From the NCBI RefSeq assembly GCF_017565405.1, contig NZ_JAGEKR010000008.1, positions 48,723-112,722 on the forward strand: 64,000 nt of DNA. The letters run 5' to 3'. This DNA is from Allobranchiibius sp. CTAmp26. Its GTDB lineage: Bacteria > Actinomycetota > Actinomycetes > Actinomycetales > Dermatophilaceae. Each line of letters opens with the position of its first letter. The first letter of the stretch is position 1. The position numbers and the translations under genes were made by a program. The notes under the pieces were generated by a model, which was not told the origin of the DNA, did not search any database, and was given only the letters and a program-made list of their open reading frames with translations. This document shows, piece by piece, positions 15,677 to 23,897 of the stretch.

Positions 15677-17182
15677 CTACGGGCTACTGATGCGCCGACC
15701 TGCGTAGCGGGCCCATGGTTCGGCGGCTTTGGTGGCGTGGAGGAATGCCACCTGGGGGCTGTATCCGAGAGCTTCGGCGACGAGCGAGGGTGGGCATTGC
15801 AGAACAAGTTCACCGATGGCGCGGTTGCGGGCGCCAAGGAGGTTGACACCGAGGCTGCGCAAACGATCCATGGCCGTGCCCGGGTGTAGGTGCCTTCCGG
15901 CGAGCGTGCTCGGGAACAGCCAGGGGTTGTTGCTGCCGGCGCCGGTACGGAGGTTCGGCCGGGAGGCCAGGTGTTGCCAGATCGTAGAAGCGAACGGTTC
16001 GGGGACGTCTGTGGGGTGTGTGCCGAGGGCGATGGTCATGCCGTTCTCGCTGTTGCTGATGATGCTCGTCGGGAGCGCAACGACTCGGACAAGGGGCTGG
16101 GCGTAGAGCAGCAGCAGCATGCCGGCGACGCGGTAGGGCAGTGATTCGCTGGTGCCGGTGAGGAGTTCGTGGATCCAGGCGAGTCGCTGGTCCTGACTCA
16201 GCGACGGGCTTGTTGTGGCCGATCGGTGCTGGACTGTGACGGTGGTGTTGAGGCGTGTTTTGGTGGCCACCACGAAGAATGTCCTGATCGCGCTACGTGT
16301 TGTTGGCCCGCTGGCGATCCACTCGTCGACGTCTTGTTGGGTGCAGGTGGCGGCGGTGCGCTGGTAGGTCTCGTGCAGCCAGAGCAGGAACTTCACCGTT
16401 TCGGTGATCTCTTGTTTGGCGGAGTGGACCGGTCCGCGGGTTGAGGCACCGGCGGCTGCTTTCGCGCGGATCCGTCGCAGGTGATGCCAGGTGGCGAAAT
16501 GCCGCACCGGTTGGCCGACGTCGTCGGGTAGGCCTGCGAGCTTTGCGTCGATCCATTGCTCGAATCGAGGCAGGTACTGGTCACGTTGGGGGAGTAGACC
16601 ATGGTGTTGCAAGATCGCGCGTAGGTGCTCGGTGGGCTTGCCGGGCACTGTGTCGAGCCCCTCGTGGGTCACCGGGATGGTGCCGTCGCCGAGGGTGCGT
16701 AGTAGTTCTTGAACCTTCGCAGAGCGTTTCCAGACGATGATCGATTCGGGTCGGTCGTCGACGCAGAGGGCATCGACAAGTCCGGCTAGTGCGGGCTGGT
16801 TCGGTTCGCCGCCCAGGAGGTCGTGCAGGCCATCTCGTAGTGCGCACCGGGCGCAGAGGCGACCTCGGTGGTGCGCGGCCTCGACGTTGCATCGCTGGCA
16901 GTGGAAGTCGTAGGGGATCTCGGCGCAGGCCACGCAGGTCGGGTGGCCGTCGGCGTTAGGTGGTCCGGGCAGGAGCCGGTCTTGGAGGCAGGCGGGGCAG
17001 GTGCCATGAGTGTGTACGGCGTTGAAGTAGCAGGTGAAGCAGAGCCGGCCTTCGGGCCAGGTGGCTGCCAGGCGTGGGATGTTGCGTCCGCAGCGTGCGC
17101 ACGGGTCGTGACGGTCACTGGTGGCGCGTGGCCGGCCGCGGACGGTGCGGCGAGGACAGAGGCCGACAGGTTTCGGATCCAT
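15677..17182 (-). CDS. Zinc-ribbon protein with tyrosine-recombinase-like C terminus (TnpB-like)
   Basis: 501 aa from ATG 17182. Upstream codons in frame lie within the HTH gene. The N-terminal ~120 residues carry six C-x2-C pairs (CARC, CFTC, CPAC, CVAC, CQRC, CARC), enough for three zinc ribbons. The C-terminal ~250 residues resemble a phage-integrase catalytic domain: SLPYRVAGMLLLLYAQPLVR (box I Arg position), GARNRAIGEL (box II region), LVAEALGYSPQVAF (the L-G-H-S-x-x-x-T-x region) and EPWARYAGRR with a terminal Tyr. The box II His-x-x-Arg is not preserved in standard form, so catalysis is uncertain. It probably acts with the intact recombinase upstream. Confidence 0.75.
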   Translation of the reverse strand: MDPKPVGLCPRRTVRGRPRATSDRHDPCARCGRNIPRLAATWPEGRLCFTCYFNAVHTHGTCPACLQDRLLPGPPNADGHPTCVACAEIPYDFHCQRCNVEAAHHRGRLCARCALRDGLHDLLGGEPNQPALAGLVDALCVDDRPESIIVWKRSAKVQELLRTLGDGTIPVTHEGLDTVPGKPTEHLRAILQHHGLLPQRDQYLPRFEQWIDAKLAGLPDDVGQPVRHFATWHHLRRIRAKAAAGASTRGPVHSAKQEITETVKFLLWLHETYQRTAATCTQQDVDEWIASGPTTRSAIRTFFVVATKTRLNTTVTVQHRSATTSPSLSQDQRLAWIHELLTGTSESLPYRVAGMLLLLYAQPLVRVVALPTSIISNSENGMTIALGTHPTDVPEPFASTIWQHLASRPNLRTGAGSNNPWLFPSTLAGRHLHPGTAMDRLRSLGVNLLGARNRAIGELVLQCPPSLVAEALGYSPQVAFLHATKAAEPWARYAGRRISSP

Positions 17183-17195
17183 CAATGCCACAGTT

Positions 17196-17528
17196 CTATT
17201 CGTCCAGGATGTTCGCGCGGCGCGGTCGTACGGTCCGGTCCAGTTGGACGACATTCGGCGCGTCCGCGGTTCCGGTCTTGCGGGCACGTGCATCGGCCGC
17301 TGTCGTGGTGAGTAGGTCGGCGGGTGTGCATTCGAAGATGTCGCACAGCGCGGCGATGACCTGCAGGGAGACGCGTTCGGGGCGTTGGTTGACCAGGCGG
17401 TAGACCTGGGGTCGGGACAAGGTGATGTCACGCTCGGCGAGCAAGGGGATGAGGTCGGTGGTGTTGTGCAGGCCGCGTGCTGCCATGAGCTCAGCCAGTC
17501 GCCACGTGTAGTCGACTGTGCGTTTCAT
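17196..17528 (-). CDS. XRE-family helix-turn-helix protein of the recombinase module
   Basis: 110 aa. The segment NTTDLIPLLAERDITLSRPQ followed by VYRLVNQRPERVSLQVIAAL and CDIFECTPADLL is a Cro/C1-type HTH with the typical closing C-x-x-L-x-C-x-x-x-D-L-L. The last ~30 residues are basic and polar. Its ATG shares ATGA with the stop of the tyrosine recombinase, implying translational coupling. By analogy with TnpC of Tn554 it may bias or regulate integration, but direct repression of the module promoter is equally plausible. Confidence 0.85.
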   Translation of the reverse strand: MKRTVDYTWRLAELMAARGLHNTTDLIPLLAERDITLSRPQVYRLVNQRPERVSLQVIAALCDIFECTPADLLTTTAADARARKTGTADAPNVVQLDRTVRPRRANILDE

Positions 17529-18631
17529 GATGTTCCGTCCTGGGTGGTGCGGGCCATGGCTTCCTTCACCGTACGGTCGAGCGCGGCCCGCAGGGTAGAG
17601 CGTCGGAACTGGTCGGACACGAATTGGTAGATGCCGGTGGTCGAGGCGTATTCGTGTCCCATCTGGTCCTGTACGAATCGTGGGTCCCAGCCGGCTTCGA
17701 GTAGATGCGTGGCGTAGGAGCGTCGGAAGGAGTGCAGGTCCAGACCGTCGGGCATGCCGAGTTCTTCGCAGTATCGGCGTACCCGGCGGATCAGCGTCGA
17801 CTCGACGACCAGCCCGCCGCGTTCACTGGGGAACAGGTCGAGCGTGTCGGGTTCGCCCCGGCCATTGGCGAGCCAGTCTTCGAGGATGGCTGGTGTCCAT
17901 CGCCAGACCGTTAGGACGCTGCGGGGTTTGTGGGGTGAGCCGCGTCGTGCCTTGCCGTAGCGCACCTTGCAGACGCCGAAGGCGCCGAACTCCCGGGCGT
18001 GCGGGTTGCGGGCGAAGTCGACCGTTTGCAGATGGCGCAGCTCGTTGAACCGCAGCCCGTATGCGTAGGCGACTTTCATCATCACGGCGTCGCGGTAGGC
18101 GGCCTGCCATCCCTTGCGGCCTGACCGGCCGATGCGTTCGACCTCGTCATCCGCGTGGTCCAAGAGCGCGGCGATCTCCTGCCGCGTGTACGGGCGCTTG
18201 GTCGGTCGCGCGTCGTACTCCTGGGCGTGACCGGCGGTGTTCCACTCGAAGAACACCTGTGCCGGGTGCGTCCCGAAGTACTGCTCACAGACGCGATCCC
18301 AGCCATAGTCGGGGTTGCTGATGTAGCTGGTGAATGCTCGAAGAGAGCCGTGGTAACTGCGCAGCGTGGAGTGAGCAACGTGCTTGACCGTCCGCAGATC
18401 AGCGGAGAATTCTTCGACCATCGCCGGGGTCCAGTTCCACGGATCCTCATTCACATGGTCCATGAATCGCTGCACGAGGCGGACCCGTTGGTCGATCGTG
18501 GCGAACTGCAGGTTCCGGGACAGCTGCTGGTTGCGCCAGCCATCAAGCATCATCGCGAGCACCTGCTCATCGGGGCGCAGGACCGGCATCGATGCCACGA
18601 TGTGGACTCGTCCGGAGTCGTCTATCCGCAT
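17525..18631 (-). CDS. Tyrosine recombinase/integrase (TnpA-like)
   Basis: 368 aa. The N-terminal SAM-like core-binding domain (about 25-125) includes WTPAMVEEFSADLR and TLRSYHGSLRAFTSYI. The catalytic domain (about 145-350) has all expected residues: Arg in AYGLRFNELRHLQ, a Lys in the following beta hairpin (VRYGKARRGSPHKPRSV), H-x-x-R in LDLHSFRRSYATHLLEAG, His in QMGHEYASTTG and the nucleophile Tyr in TGIYQFVSD. It should perform strand exchange at the element ends. It is the first gene of the module. AT-rich sequence with repeats lies upstream. Confidence 0.93.
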   Translation of the reverse strand: MRIDDSGRVHIVASMPVLRPDEQVLAMMLDGWRNQQLSRNLQFATIDQRVRLVQRFMDHVNEDPWNWTPAMVEEFSADLRTVKHVAHSTLRSYHGSLRAFTSYISNPDYGWDRVCEQYFGTHPAQVFFEWNTAGHAQEYDARPTKRPYTRQEIAALLDHADDEVERIGRSGRKGWQAAYRDAVMMKVAYAYGLRFNELRHLQTVDFARNPHAREFGAFGVCKVRYGKARRGSPHKPRSVLTVWRWTPAILEDWLANGRGEPDTLDLFPSERGGLVVESTLIRRVRRYCEELGMPDGLDLHSFRRSYATHLLEAGWDPRFVQDQMGHEYASTTGIYQFVSDQFRRSTLRAALDRTVKEAMARTTQDGTS

Positions 18632-18964
18632 TGAAACTCCCGCACATCCGGTTGCATCCAGTGATTCAATGATGCATCAGATGAGAATCACGCGCATCCG
18701 CGCAGGTCAGCGGCGTGTCATCACAACAACGCTTGACCCGCAGGTCGGCATCCGAGGGTCTTACTGGCCGCGCCGCGCGCACCTAGAACTGCATGTTTCC
18801 GCAGGTCAGAGACTTGGACGTCGCCATCGCTGGGGCAGTAAAGCCGAACCACGCGATTGATGCATCTGATGCAATACGCAGACTACTACTTGTCATAATG
18901 TAGATTATCGGCGATAGCAGATCCCGGGCCTCCGGCTGCTTCGGCCGCCGACCCGGCTCCAGTC
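18632..18964. repeat. Recombinase upstream region with CGCAGGTC direct repeats and GCATCAGATG inverted pair
   Basis: No gene fits in this 333-base stretch. CGCAGGTCAG occurs at 18701-18710, CGCAGGTCGG at 18739-18748 and CGCAGGTCAG at 18800-18809, all in one orientation. GCATCAGATG at 18674-18683 is matched by its reverse complement at 18863-18872, each arm overlapping a GATGCATC palindrome (18671-18678 and 18859-18866). The DNA turns AT-rich at 18841-18920. This layout suits a transposon end with subterminal recombinase sites or an operator cluster. Confidence 0.55.
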
Positions 18965-19531
18965 TCAATCGCCGGTCGGCGCCGCGAAATCCAGTTCCTC
19001 GGTCGTCACGACGCCCGCCGTGCGACCCGGTGCGGTCTGGTACTCCCAGTAGAGATTCGTGTGGTCGATGACCTTCTCGGGCGGCGGCGCGCCGTACGGC
19101 GACAGGTCCTCGGTCGTGTGCGCGTCCGAGACCAGCGTCGTGTCGTAGCCGCGGACCAGCGCGCCGTGCAGCGTGGACCGGATGCACGCGTCGGTCTGCG
19201 CACCGGACAGCACCAGCGCACCGACGCCGCGTTCGGCCAGCACCGACTCCAGCTCGGTATCTTCGAACGAATCGCCGAATGCCTTCTGCACCAACGGTTC
19301 TGCGTCGAGGCGCGTGAGCTCGGGAACGTACTGCCAGCTTTCGCTGCCGGTCTGCAGTTCTTCACTATTGTGCTGAATCCACACCACCGGCACCTCGGCT
19401 GCCCGAGCCTTGTCGATCAGGGTGGAGACGTTCGCGACGACCCGGTCACGGTCGTACGACTCTCCCATCACCCCGTTCTGGACGTCGATCACCAGCAGTG
19501 CCGTCTTGGGTCGGTTCGAGAGCGTGGTCAT
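18965..19531 (-). CDS. Isochorismatase/cysteine hydrolase family protein
   Basis: 188 aa from the ATG at 19531. The catalytic triad is visible: Asp in ALLVIDVQNGVM, Lys in PLVQKAFGDSF and nucleophile Cys in SGAQTDACIRSTLHGAL, preceded by the family cis-peptide region. The family includes nicotinamidases, isochorismatases and N-carbamoyl hydrolases. No siderophore or NAD genes adjoin it, so the substrate is open. A GGAGGCACCC-type ribosome-binding site (minus strand) lies just before the ATG. It lies immediately outside the Tn554-like element. Confidence 0.88.
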   Translation of the reverse strand: MTTLSNRPKTALLVIDVQNGVMGESYDRDRVVANVSTLIDKARAAEVPVVWIQHNSEELQTGSESWQYVPELTRLDAEPLVQKAFGDSFEDTELESVLAERGVGALVLSGAQTDACIRSTLHGALVRGYDTTLVSDAHTTEDLSPYGAPPPEKVIDHTNLYWEYQTAPGRTAGVVTTEELDFAAPTGD

Positions 19532-19598
19532 GGGTGCCTCCGGGTCCGGATCGGGTCGTGCACCCGATGCTAGGGGCGACCTACGACAACGCGCCCCG

Positions 19599-20741
19599 TC
19601 AGCGCGATGCCCCGGTCGGCGTCAGCAACAGACGCCCGGACCACGCGCCCCTGGCCGTCCGCGTCACCACCAGGCACCAGGCGCCCACCAGGCACAGATA
19701 CAGCACGCAGGCCATCACCTTCAGCACGTCGTTCCCGGTGGCTGCGGCCAGGGCCGACGTACCCGTCACCATCGTGCCGACCGGGAACGTGAAAGACCAC
19801 CACGTGAGCCCGAACGGCATACCCGAACGCACCGTCCGCGCCGTGATCGCCACCACGATGCCGAGCCACAGCATCGCGATCCCCCACACCGGAACGCTGT
19901 AGATCAGAGTCGTCTCGCGGAAGCTCGGGCCGTACGCCGAGCCCAGCACGGTCGGCGCGGCGACCCCCAGGCGACGCGCCGCGGTGATCGACTGCCCGAG
20001 CGGGCCGAGCACGATCCAGAGCGTGGGCACCGACGCCGCAGCGCCGACCCCATATCGGAGCAGTCGCCGCCAGATCAACGGGATGACCACCAGGCATCCG
20101 AGCAACGTCACGCCGAAGCAGGCATAACAGAAGAACAACATGGTGGCTCGCGCGTGCCCTGGCGGAAGATGCGGGATGAGCGCGGCGCCCCCGGCCGCGC
20201 TGACCATCGGGGGGACGATCGGCATCAGCCAGCCGCCGAACGCCGCTTCGGTGGCGGCGCTTCCCCGCACGAAGGCGCGGTACGGCACCAACACCGTCGT
20301 TGTCAGGCCCATCGCCGTCCCCACTGACCACAGGGTGGCGTCGACCGCCACCGCGAGGTGCGATCCGAGCAGCGGGCGCCCCGTCGCCAACGCACCCGCG
20401 CCGATGGTCACGAACGCCATGGCGGGAGCGCCGTAGAAATGCCCCATCACCGGGTGGTCCAGATGGCTCCGAGCGACGACCGGATGCCGCACCCAATGCG
20501 CGACCGTCGCAACGGAAAGAACGACGAGAAGTGCTGCGGCACAAACCCAGACGGCAGCGGCGAAGACGGCGGTTCCTGCCGGTTGCACGGGCAAACCCAC
20601 GGCCGCGAGCGCCACGATCCCGGTACCCATCACGGCCGCGAACCAGTTGGGCCCCACATACGCCAGCGGCGAAGCACCGCGGAGCTCGGCGAAGGCTCCC
20701 CCGGCGCGACTCGACGCCGACGGTTGAAGGGTCTGGGTCAC
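19599..20741 (-). CDS. TDT-family (SLAC1/TehA-like) transporter, possible sulfite or dicarboxylate exporter
   Basis: 380 aa from GTG 20741 (VTQTLQPSAS), with GAGG upstream. The longer open frame adds 33 Arg-rich residues. Ten hydrophobic segments are visible, beginning YVGPNWFAAVMGTGIVALAA, the diagnostic first helix of the tellurite-resistance/dicarboxylate transporter family. MPIVPPMVSAAGGAALIP and a late LTWWSFTFPVGT helix also fit. Members export sulfite (Ssu1) or malate or act as anion channels. It is divergent from a LysR regulator with only 92 bp between starts, so that regulator probably controls it. Confidence 0.87.
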   Translation of the reverse strand: MTQTLQPSASSRAGGAFAELRGASPLAYVGPNWFAAVMGTGIVALAAVGLPVQPAGTAVFAAAVWVCAAALLVVLSVATVAHWVRHPVVARSHLDHPVMGHFYGAPAMAFVTIGAGALATGRPLLGSHLAVAVDATLWSVGTAMGLTTTVLVPYRAFVRGSAATEAAFGGWLMPIVPPMVSAAGGAALIPHLPPGHARATMLFFCYACFGVTLLGCLVVIPLIWRRLLRYGVGAAASVPTLWIVLGPLGQSITAARRLGVAAPTVLGSAYGPSFRETTLIYSVPVWGIAMLWLGIVVAITARTVRSGMPFGLTWWSFTFPVGTMVTGTSALAAATGNDVLKVMACVLYLCLVGAWCLVVTRTARGAWSGRLLLTPTGASR

Positions 20742-20833
20742 GCGACCAGCCTCGGGGTGGTGCCGCCGCCGCGCTAGCCGGTACGTCCCTGTTCGGTCAC
20801 AACTCGACCCTGTGAGTGGGTACGGTGGCTCGC

Positions 20834-21727
20834 GTGACACTGCCCGATCTGCCCTCGCTGCGCCTCCTCGTCGACGTCGCCCGCCTCGGCAGCATCGGGG
20901 CGGCCGGCCGCGCCGCTGGGATGTCGCAACAGGCCGCGTCCGAGCGACTGCGCACCGTCGAGGTGAATGTCGGGGTCACTGTGCTGCGGCGCTCCCCCGG
21001 TGGATCCACACTGACGGACGCGGGCGTGCTCCTCGTGGAGTGGGCCACCCGCCTGCTCGACGTCGCCGACGAGATCGAGCAGGGCATCGGGACGCTGCGC
21101 GCCGACCGCGACCGCGAGCTGTCCGTGGTCGCCAGCATGACGGTCGCCGAGTATCTGCTGCCCGCCTGGCTGGTCCGCCTGCGGCAACGACACACGACGA
21201 CCGTCACGCTTCGAGCGACCAACAGTGAGAACGTGATTCAGACAGTGCGCGCCGCAGAGGCCGATCTCGGCTTCGTGGAGGATTCGGTCTCGCACAGCGG
21301 TCTCGCGAGTCTCGTCGTCGCCCACGATGAGCTCGTCGTCGTCGCGCACCCGGACGACCCGTGGTGCAGGAGACGACGGGGAGTCGCCGCGAGCACGTTG
21401 GCGCGGCGTGGGCTGACCGCCCGCGAGCCCGGCTCGGGCACCCGCCGCGTGCTGGAATCCGCGCTGCGCGCCGCGGCGCTCACCCCGTCCGAGCCCGCGG
21501 TCGAGCTCACTACGACCGCGGCCGTCCGCAGCTCGGTCCTCGCTGGAAGTCCGCCGGCCGTGCTCAGCAGGCTGGCGGTCGAGGCCGACCTGAGCAGCGG
21601 TCGGCTGCGGTCGGTGCCCGTCGCCGACCTCGACCTGCGCCGTGACCTGACGGCGGTCTGGGTGGGCACGGCGCGCCCGCCGGCCGGACCGGTGCGCGAC
21701 CTGCTCGCCATCGCCCGCACCGGCTGA
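20834..21727 (+). CDS. LysR-family transcriptional regulator
   Basis: 297 aa from GTG 20834 (VTLPDLPSLRLL). A GTG at 20816 adds 6 residues. The N-terminal winged HTH is typical: LLVDVARLGSIGAAGRAAGM followed by SQQAASERLRTVE, then TVLRRSPGGSTLTDAG. The effector domain follows from about residue 90 (SVVASMTVAEYLLPAWLVRL). Its bias toward Y-L-L-P-x-W-L resembles CysB/CbbR-like sulfur regulators that often pair with TDT or YeiH exporters. It is divergently transcribed from the TDT transporter. Confidence 0.9.
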   Translation: MTLPDLPSLRLLVDVARLGSIGAAGRAAGMSQQAASERLRTVEVNVGVTVLRRSPGGSTLTDAGVLLVEWATRLLDVADEIEQGIGTLRADRDRELSVVASMTVAEYLLPAWLVRLRQRHTTTVTLRATNSENVIQTVRAAEADLGFVEDSVSHSGLASLVVAHDELVVVAHPDDPWCRRRRGVAASTLARRGLTAREPGSGTRRVLESALRAAALTPSEPAVELTTTAAVRSSVLAGSPPAVLSRLAVEADLSSGRLRSVPVADLDLRRDLTAVWVGTARPPAGPVRDLLAIARTG

Positions 21728-21748
21728 TCCGCGCCGACCCGGCCGACC

Positions 21749-22174
21749 TCACCCCACGAAGATGCAGAACGGGTGCCCCGCCGGGTCGGCGTACACCCGC
21801 AACGGCTCTTCCTCGTCGTCGGACCGGTCGAACAGCATCCGCCCGCCGAGCCGCAGGACCCGCTGGTGCTGCTCCTCGAGGGCGTCCTTCGAGGCCACCG
21901 TCATGTCCAGGTGCAGTTGCTGCGGCACCGGTTCGTTGTCCGGCCAGCTGCTGGGCGTCAGCACCTCGACCTGCTGGAATGCCAGTGGCGGCGCGCCGTC
22001 CCCACCGCGCAGCACCAGCCAGTCGGCGGGGTCCGGCTCCCCCGCGTCCGGCGTCTCGTCGCCGGGGCGGTAGTCGTAGCCCAGCAGCACTCGGTAGAAC
22101 TCGGCCAGGCCGCGCACGTCGGTCGTGTCGAGCACCGTCTGCCGCACTCGTGGCACCTCTTCGGCTGCGCTCAT
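21749..22174 (-). CDS. VOC (glyoxalase/bleomycin resistance fold) family protein
   Basis: 141 aa from ATG 22174 (MSAAEEVPRVRQTVL). The family opening is followed by DVRGLAEFYRVLLGYDYR (the first beta-alpha-beta unit). A central metal or substrate ligand region QLHLDMTVASKDALEEQHQR and the ending RVYADPAGHPFCIFVG with D-P-x-G-H-P-F-C follow. This single-domain type is common in actinobacteria, and the substrate is unknown. It converges on the LysR gene. Confidence 0.88.
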   Translation of the reverse strand: MSAAEEVPRVRQTVLDTTDVRGLAEFYRVLLGYDYRPGDETPDAGEPDPADWLVLRGGDGAPPLAFQQVEVLTPSSWPDNEPVPQQLHLDMTVASKDALEEQHQRVLRLGGRMLFDRSDDEEEPLRVYADPAGHPFCIFVG

Positions 22175-22330
22175 CACCGGTCACTTCCCATCTGTCCGTC
22201 GGCCGACGTCGGCACCCGCGATCGCGACGTACCGGGCGGTGGAATCCTCAGCGAAACCACCCGGTGCCTCGGCCCGGCACCCTAATCTGAAAGTGGTCGA
22301 AGCGAGGCGCATTCCCCGAGAGGCACGGCC

Positions 22331-23872
22331 ATGGCGTACGACGGACCCAACCACGCACCGCTCCTCGCGCGTCTACGAGACATGGACCACCTCGATCGAC
22401 GCGCGTTCCTGGCAGCAACCGCCACCGGAGCCGCAGCAGCCGCGCTCGCAGGATGCAGTTCCGGCAGCCTCAGCGCGAGTGGTCGCACCGCGGCTGCGGG
22501 CAGTGTGTCGTCGGCGGGCGCCTCGTCGCCGAGCACGCAGACCGCCGTGGAGCGCACGGTCGGCACCGCGGCCGCGCCCACGCTCGACGACTGGAAGCAG
22601 TTGGCGAGCCAGATCCAGGGCGTGGTCCTGCTGCCGGGCAGCACGCCGTACGCGCAGGACAAGCTGCTCTTCAATCCCGAGTTCGACGGTGCGAGACCCC
22701 AAGCCGTCGTCCGCCCCAAGATCGCGTCCGACGTGCAGCGCTGCGTGGCCTTCGCGAACGAGCACGGGCTGCAGGTCACACCGCGCTCCGGGGGGCACTC
22801 GTACATCGGCGCGTCGGCGGCCGACGGCGCGATGGTCATCGACCTGCGCGACATGGCGGGCGTGCAGGCCTCGGGGTCGACCGTGGCCGTGCAGGCCGGA
22901 GCCAACCTGTACGCCGTGCACGCCCTGCTCGCGGGCCGCAACCGCACCATCCCCACCGGCACCTGCCCGACCGTCGGTGCGTCGGGGCTCACCCTCGGCG
23001 GCGGCCTCGGCACCGAGTCCCGTGCCCACGGACTGACCTGCGACCGGCTGCAGTCGGTGCAGCTCGTGCTGCCCGACAGCAGGCTCGTGACCGCCACGGC
23101 CTCCTCGAACAGCGACCTGTTCTGGGCGGCCCGGGGCGGCAGCAGTGCGATCCCGGGGGTCGTGACGAGCCTGGGGTACGGCACGTACCCGACGAGCAAC
23201 CGGGGCGTCTTCCGCGCGAGTTTCCCGGTCGGATCGGCGACCCAGGTGCTGGAGGGCTGGGCATCCTGGCTGGCCGGTGCCAGCAGGGACTGGTGGGCCA
23301 ACGTGCACCTCGACCTCAGTGCGGGATCGTTGCGTCCGAGCATCCTCGGTGTCTGCACGGCGGGCCACGAACTCGTCGCGCTGAGCTCGCTGCAGCGGCA
23401 CATCGGTGCCCGCGCCACCTCCACCTCCCACTTCGAGCTGGGCTACCTCGCGACCGTGCGGTACTTCGGCGGCGGTACGACGTCGGCGCGCGCGCCCTTC
23501 ACCGCGGGCACCGACCTGGTCACGACGATGTCCAGTGCGGCCGCCGCGGCGATCGTCCGCGGCACACTGGCCGCCGGCCACCGTTCGGTGTCCGCTCTCG
23601 TGGACCCGCTGGACGGCGCCGTGCACGACGTGTCCGCCAGGTCCGGCGCCTTCCCGTGGCGCTCCCACCAGGCGTCGATCCAGTGGTACGCCGGCGGCAA
23701 CGACTACGCCGGCGCACGGTCCTGGATCGCGGCGGCGCACGCGGCGACCAGAGCGGTCTCGGCCGGCGGCTATGTGAACTACCTGGAGAGCGGTGTCGCC
23801 GGTTCGCGGTACTTCGCCGGCAACACCGCGACGCTGAAGTCCGTTCACCAGAAGTACGACCGCACGGTCTGA
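22331..23872 (+). CDS. Tat-exported FAD-linked oxidoreductase (BBE type), 3' frameshifted
   Basis: 513 aa. The N terminus has a twin-arginine signal (LDRRAFLAATATGAAAAALA) ending in a lipobox-like LAGC, so a Tat-dependent lipoprotein is likely. An ATG at 22382 is an alternative start, but GAGAGG precedes 22331. The FAD-binding domain contains SGGHSYIG (His for 8-alpha flavinylation) and GTCPTVG (Cys for the second bond), so bicovalent FAD is expected as in berberine-bridge/oligosaccharide oxidases. The frame stops after KYDRTV. Shifting one base gives GLMHLPFTL and a stop at 23893-23895, the expected family C terminus, so a single base appears lost near 23866. Confidence 0.85.
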   Translation: MAYDGPNHAPLLARLRDMDHLDRRAFLAATATGAAAAALAGCSSGSLSASGRTAAAGSVSSAGASSPSTQTAVERTVGTAAAPTLDDWKQLASQIQGVVLLPGSTPYAQDKLLFNPEFDGARPQAVVRPKIASDVQRCVAFANEHGLQVTPRSGGHSYIGASAADGAMVIDLRDMAGVQASGSTVAVQAGANLYAVHALLAGRNRTIPTGTCPTVGASGLTLGGGLGTESRAHGLTCDRLQSVQLVLPDSRLVTATASSNSDLFWAARGGSSAIPGVVTSLGYGTYPTSNRGVFRASFPVGSATQVLEGWASWLAGASRDWWANVHLDLSAGSLRPSILGVCTAGHELVALSSLQRHIGARATSTSHFELGYLATVRYFGGGTTSARAPFTAGTDLVTTMSSAAAAAIVRGTLAAGHRSVSALVDPLDGAVHDVSARSGAFPWRSHQASIQWYAGGNDYAGARSWIAAAHAATRAVSAGGYVNYLESGVAGSRYFAGNTATLKSVHQKYDRTV

Positions 23873-23897
23873 TGCACCTGCCCTTTACCCTCTGACG

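Larger units (their letters stand above)
15677..18872 (-). mobile_element. Tn554-like three-recombinase-gene element (boundaries approximate)
   Basis: Three co-oriented genes form one transcription unit: a 368-aa tyrosine recombinase, a 110-aa HTH protein whose ATG overlaps the recombinase stop (ATGA), and a 501-aa zinc-ribbon recombinase-like protein 13 bp further on. The size set (about 360, 110-125 and 500-630 aa) matches TnpA, TnpC and TnpB of Tn554, although the order here is A-C-B. Upstream lie repeats of CGCAGGTC and an inverted pair GCATCAGATG. Tn554 makes no target duplication or terminal inverted repeats, so the ends cannot be fixed by eye. No resistance cargo is seen. Confidence 0.65.
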
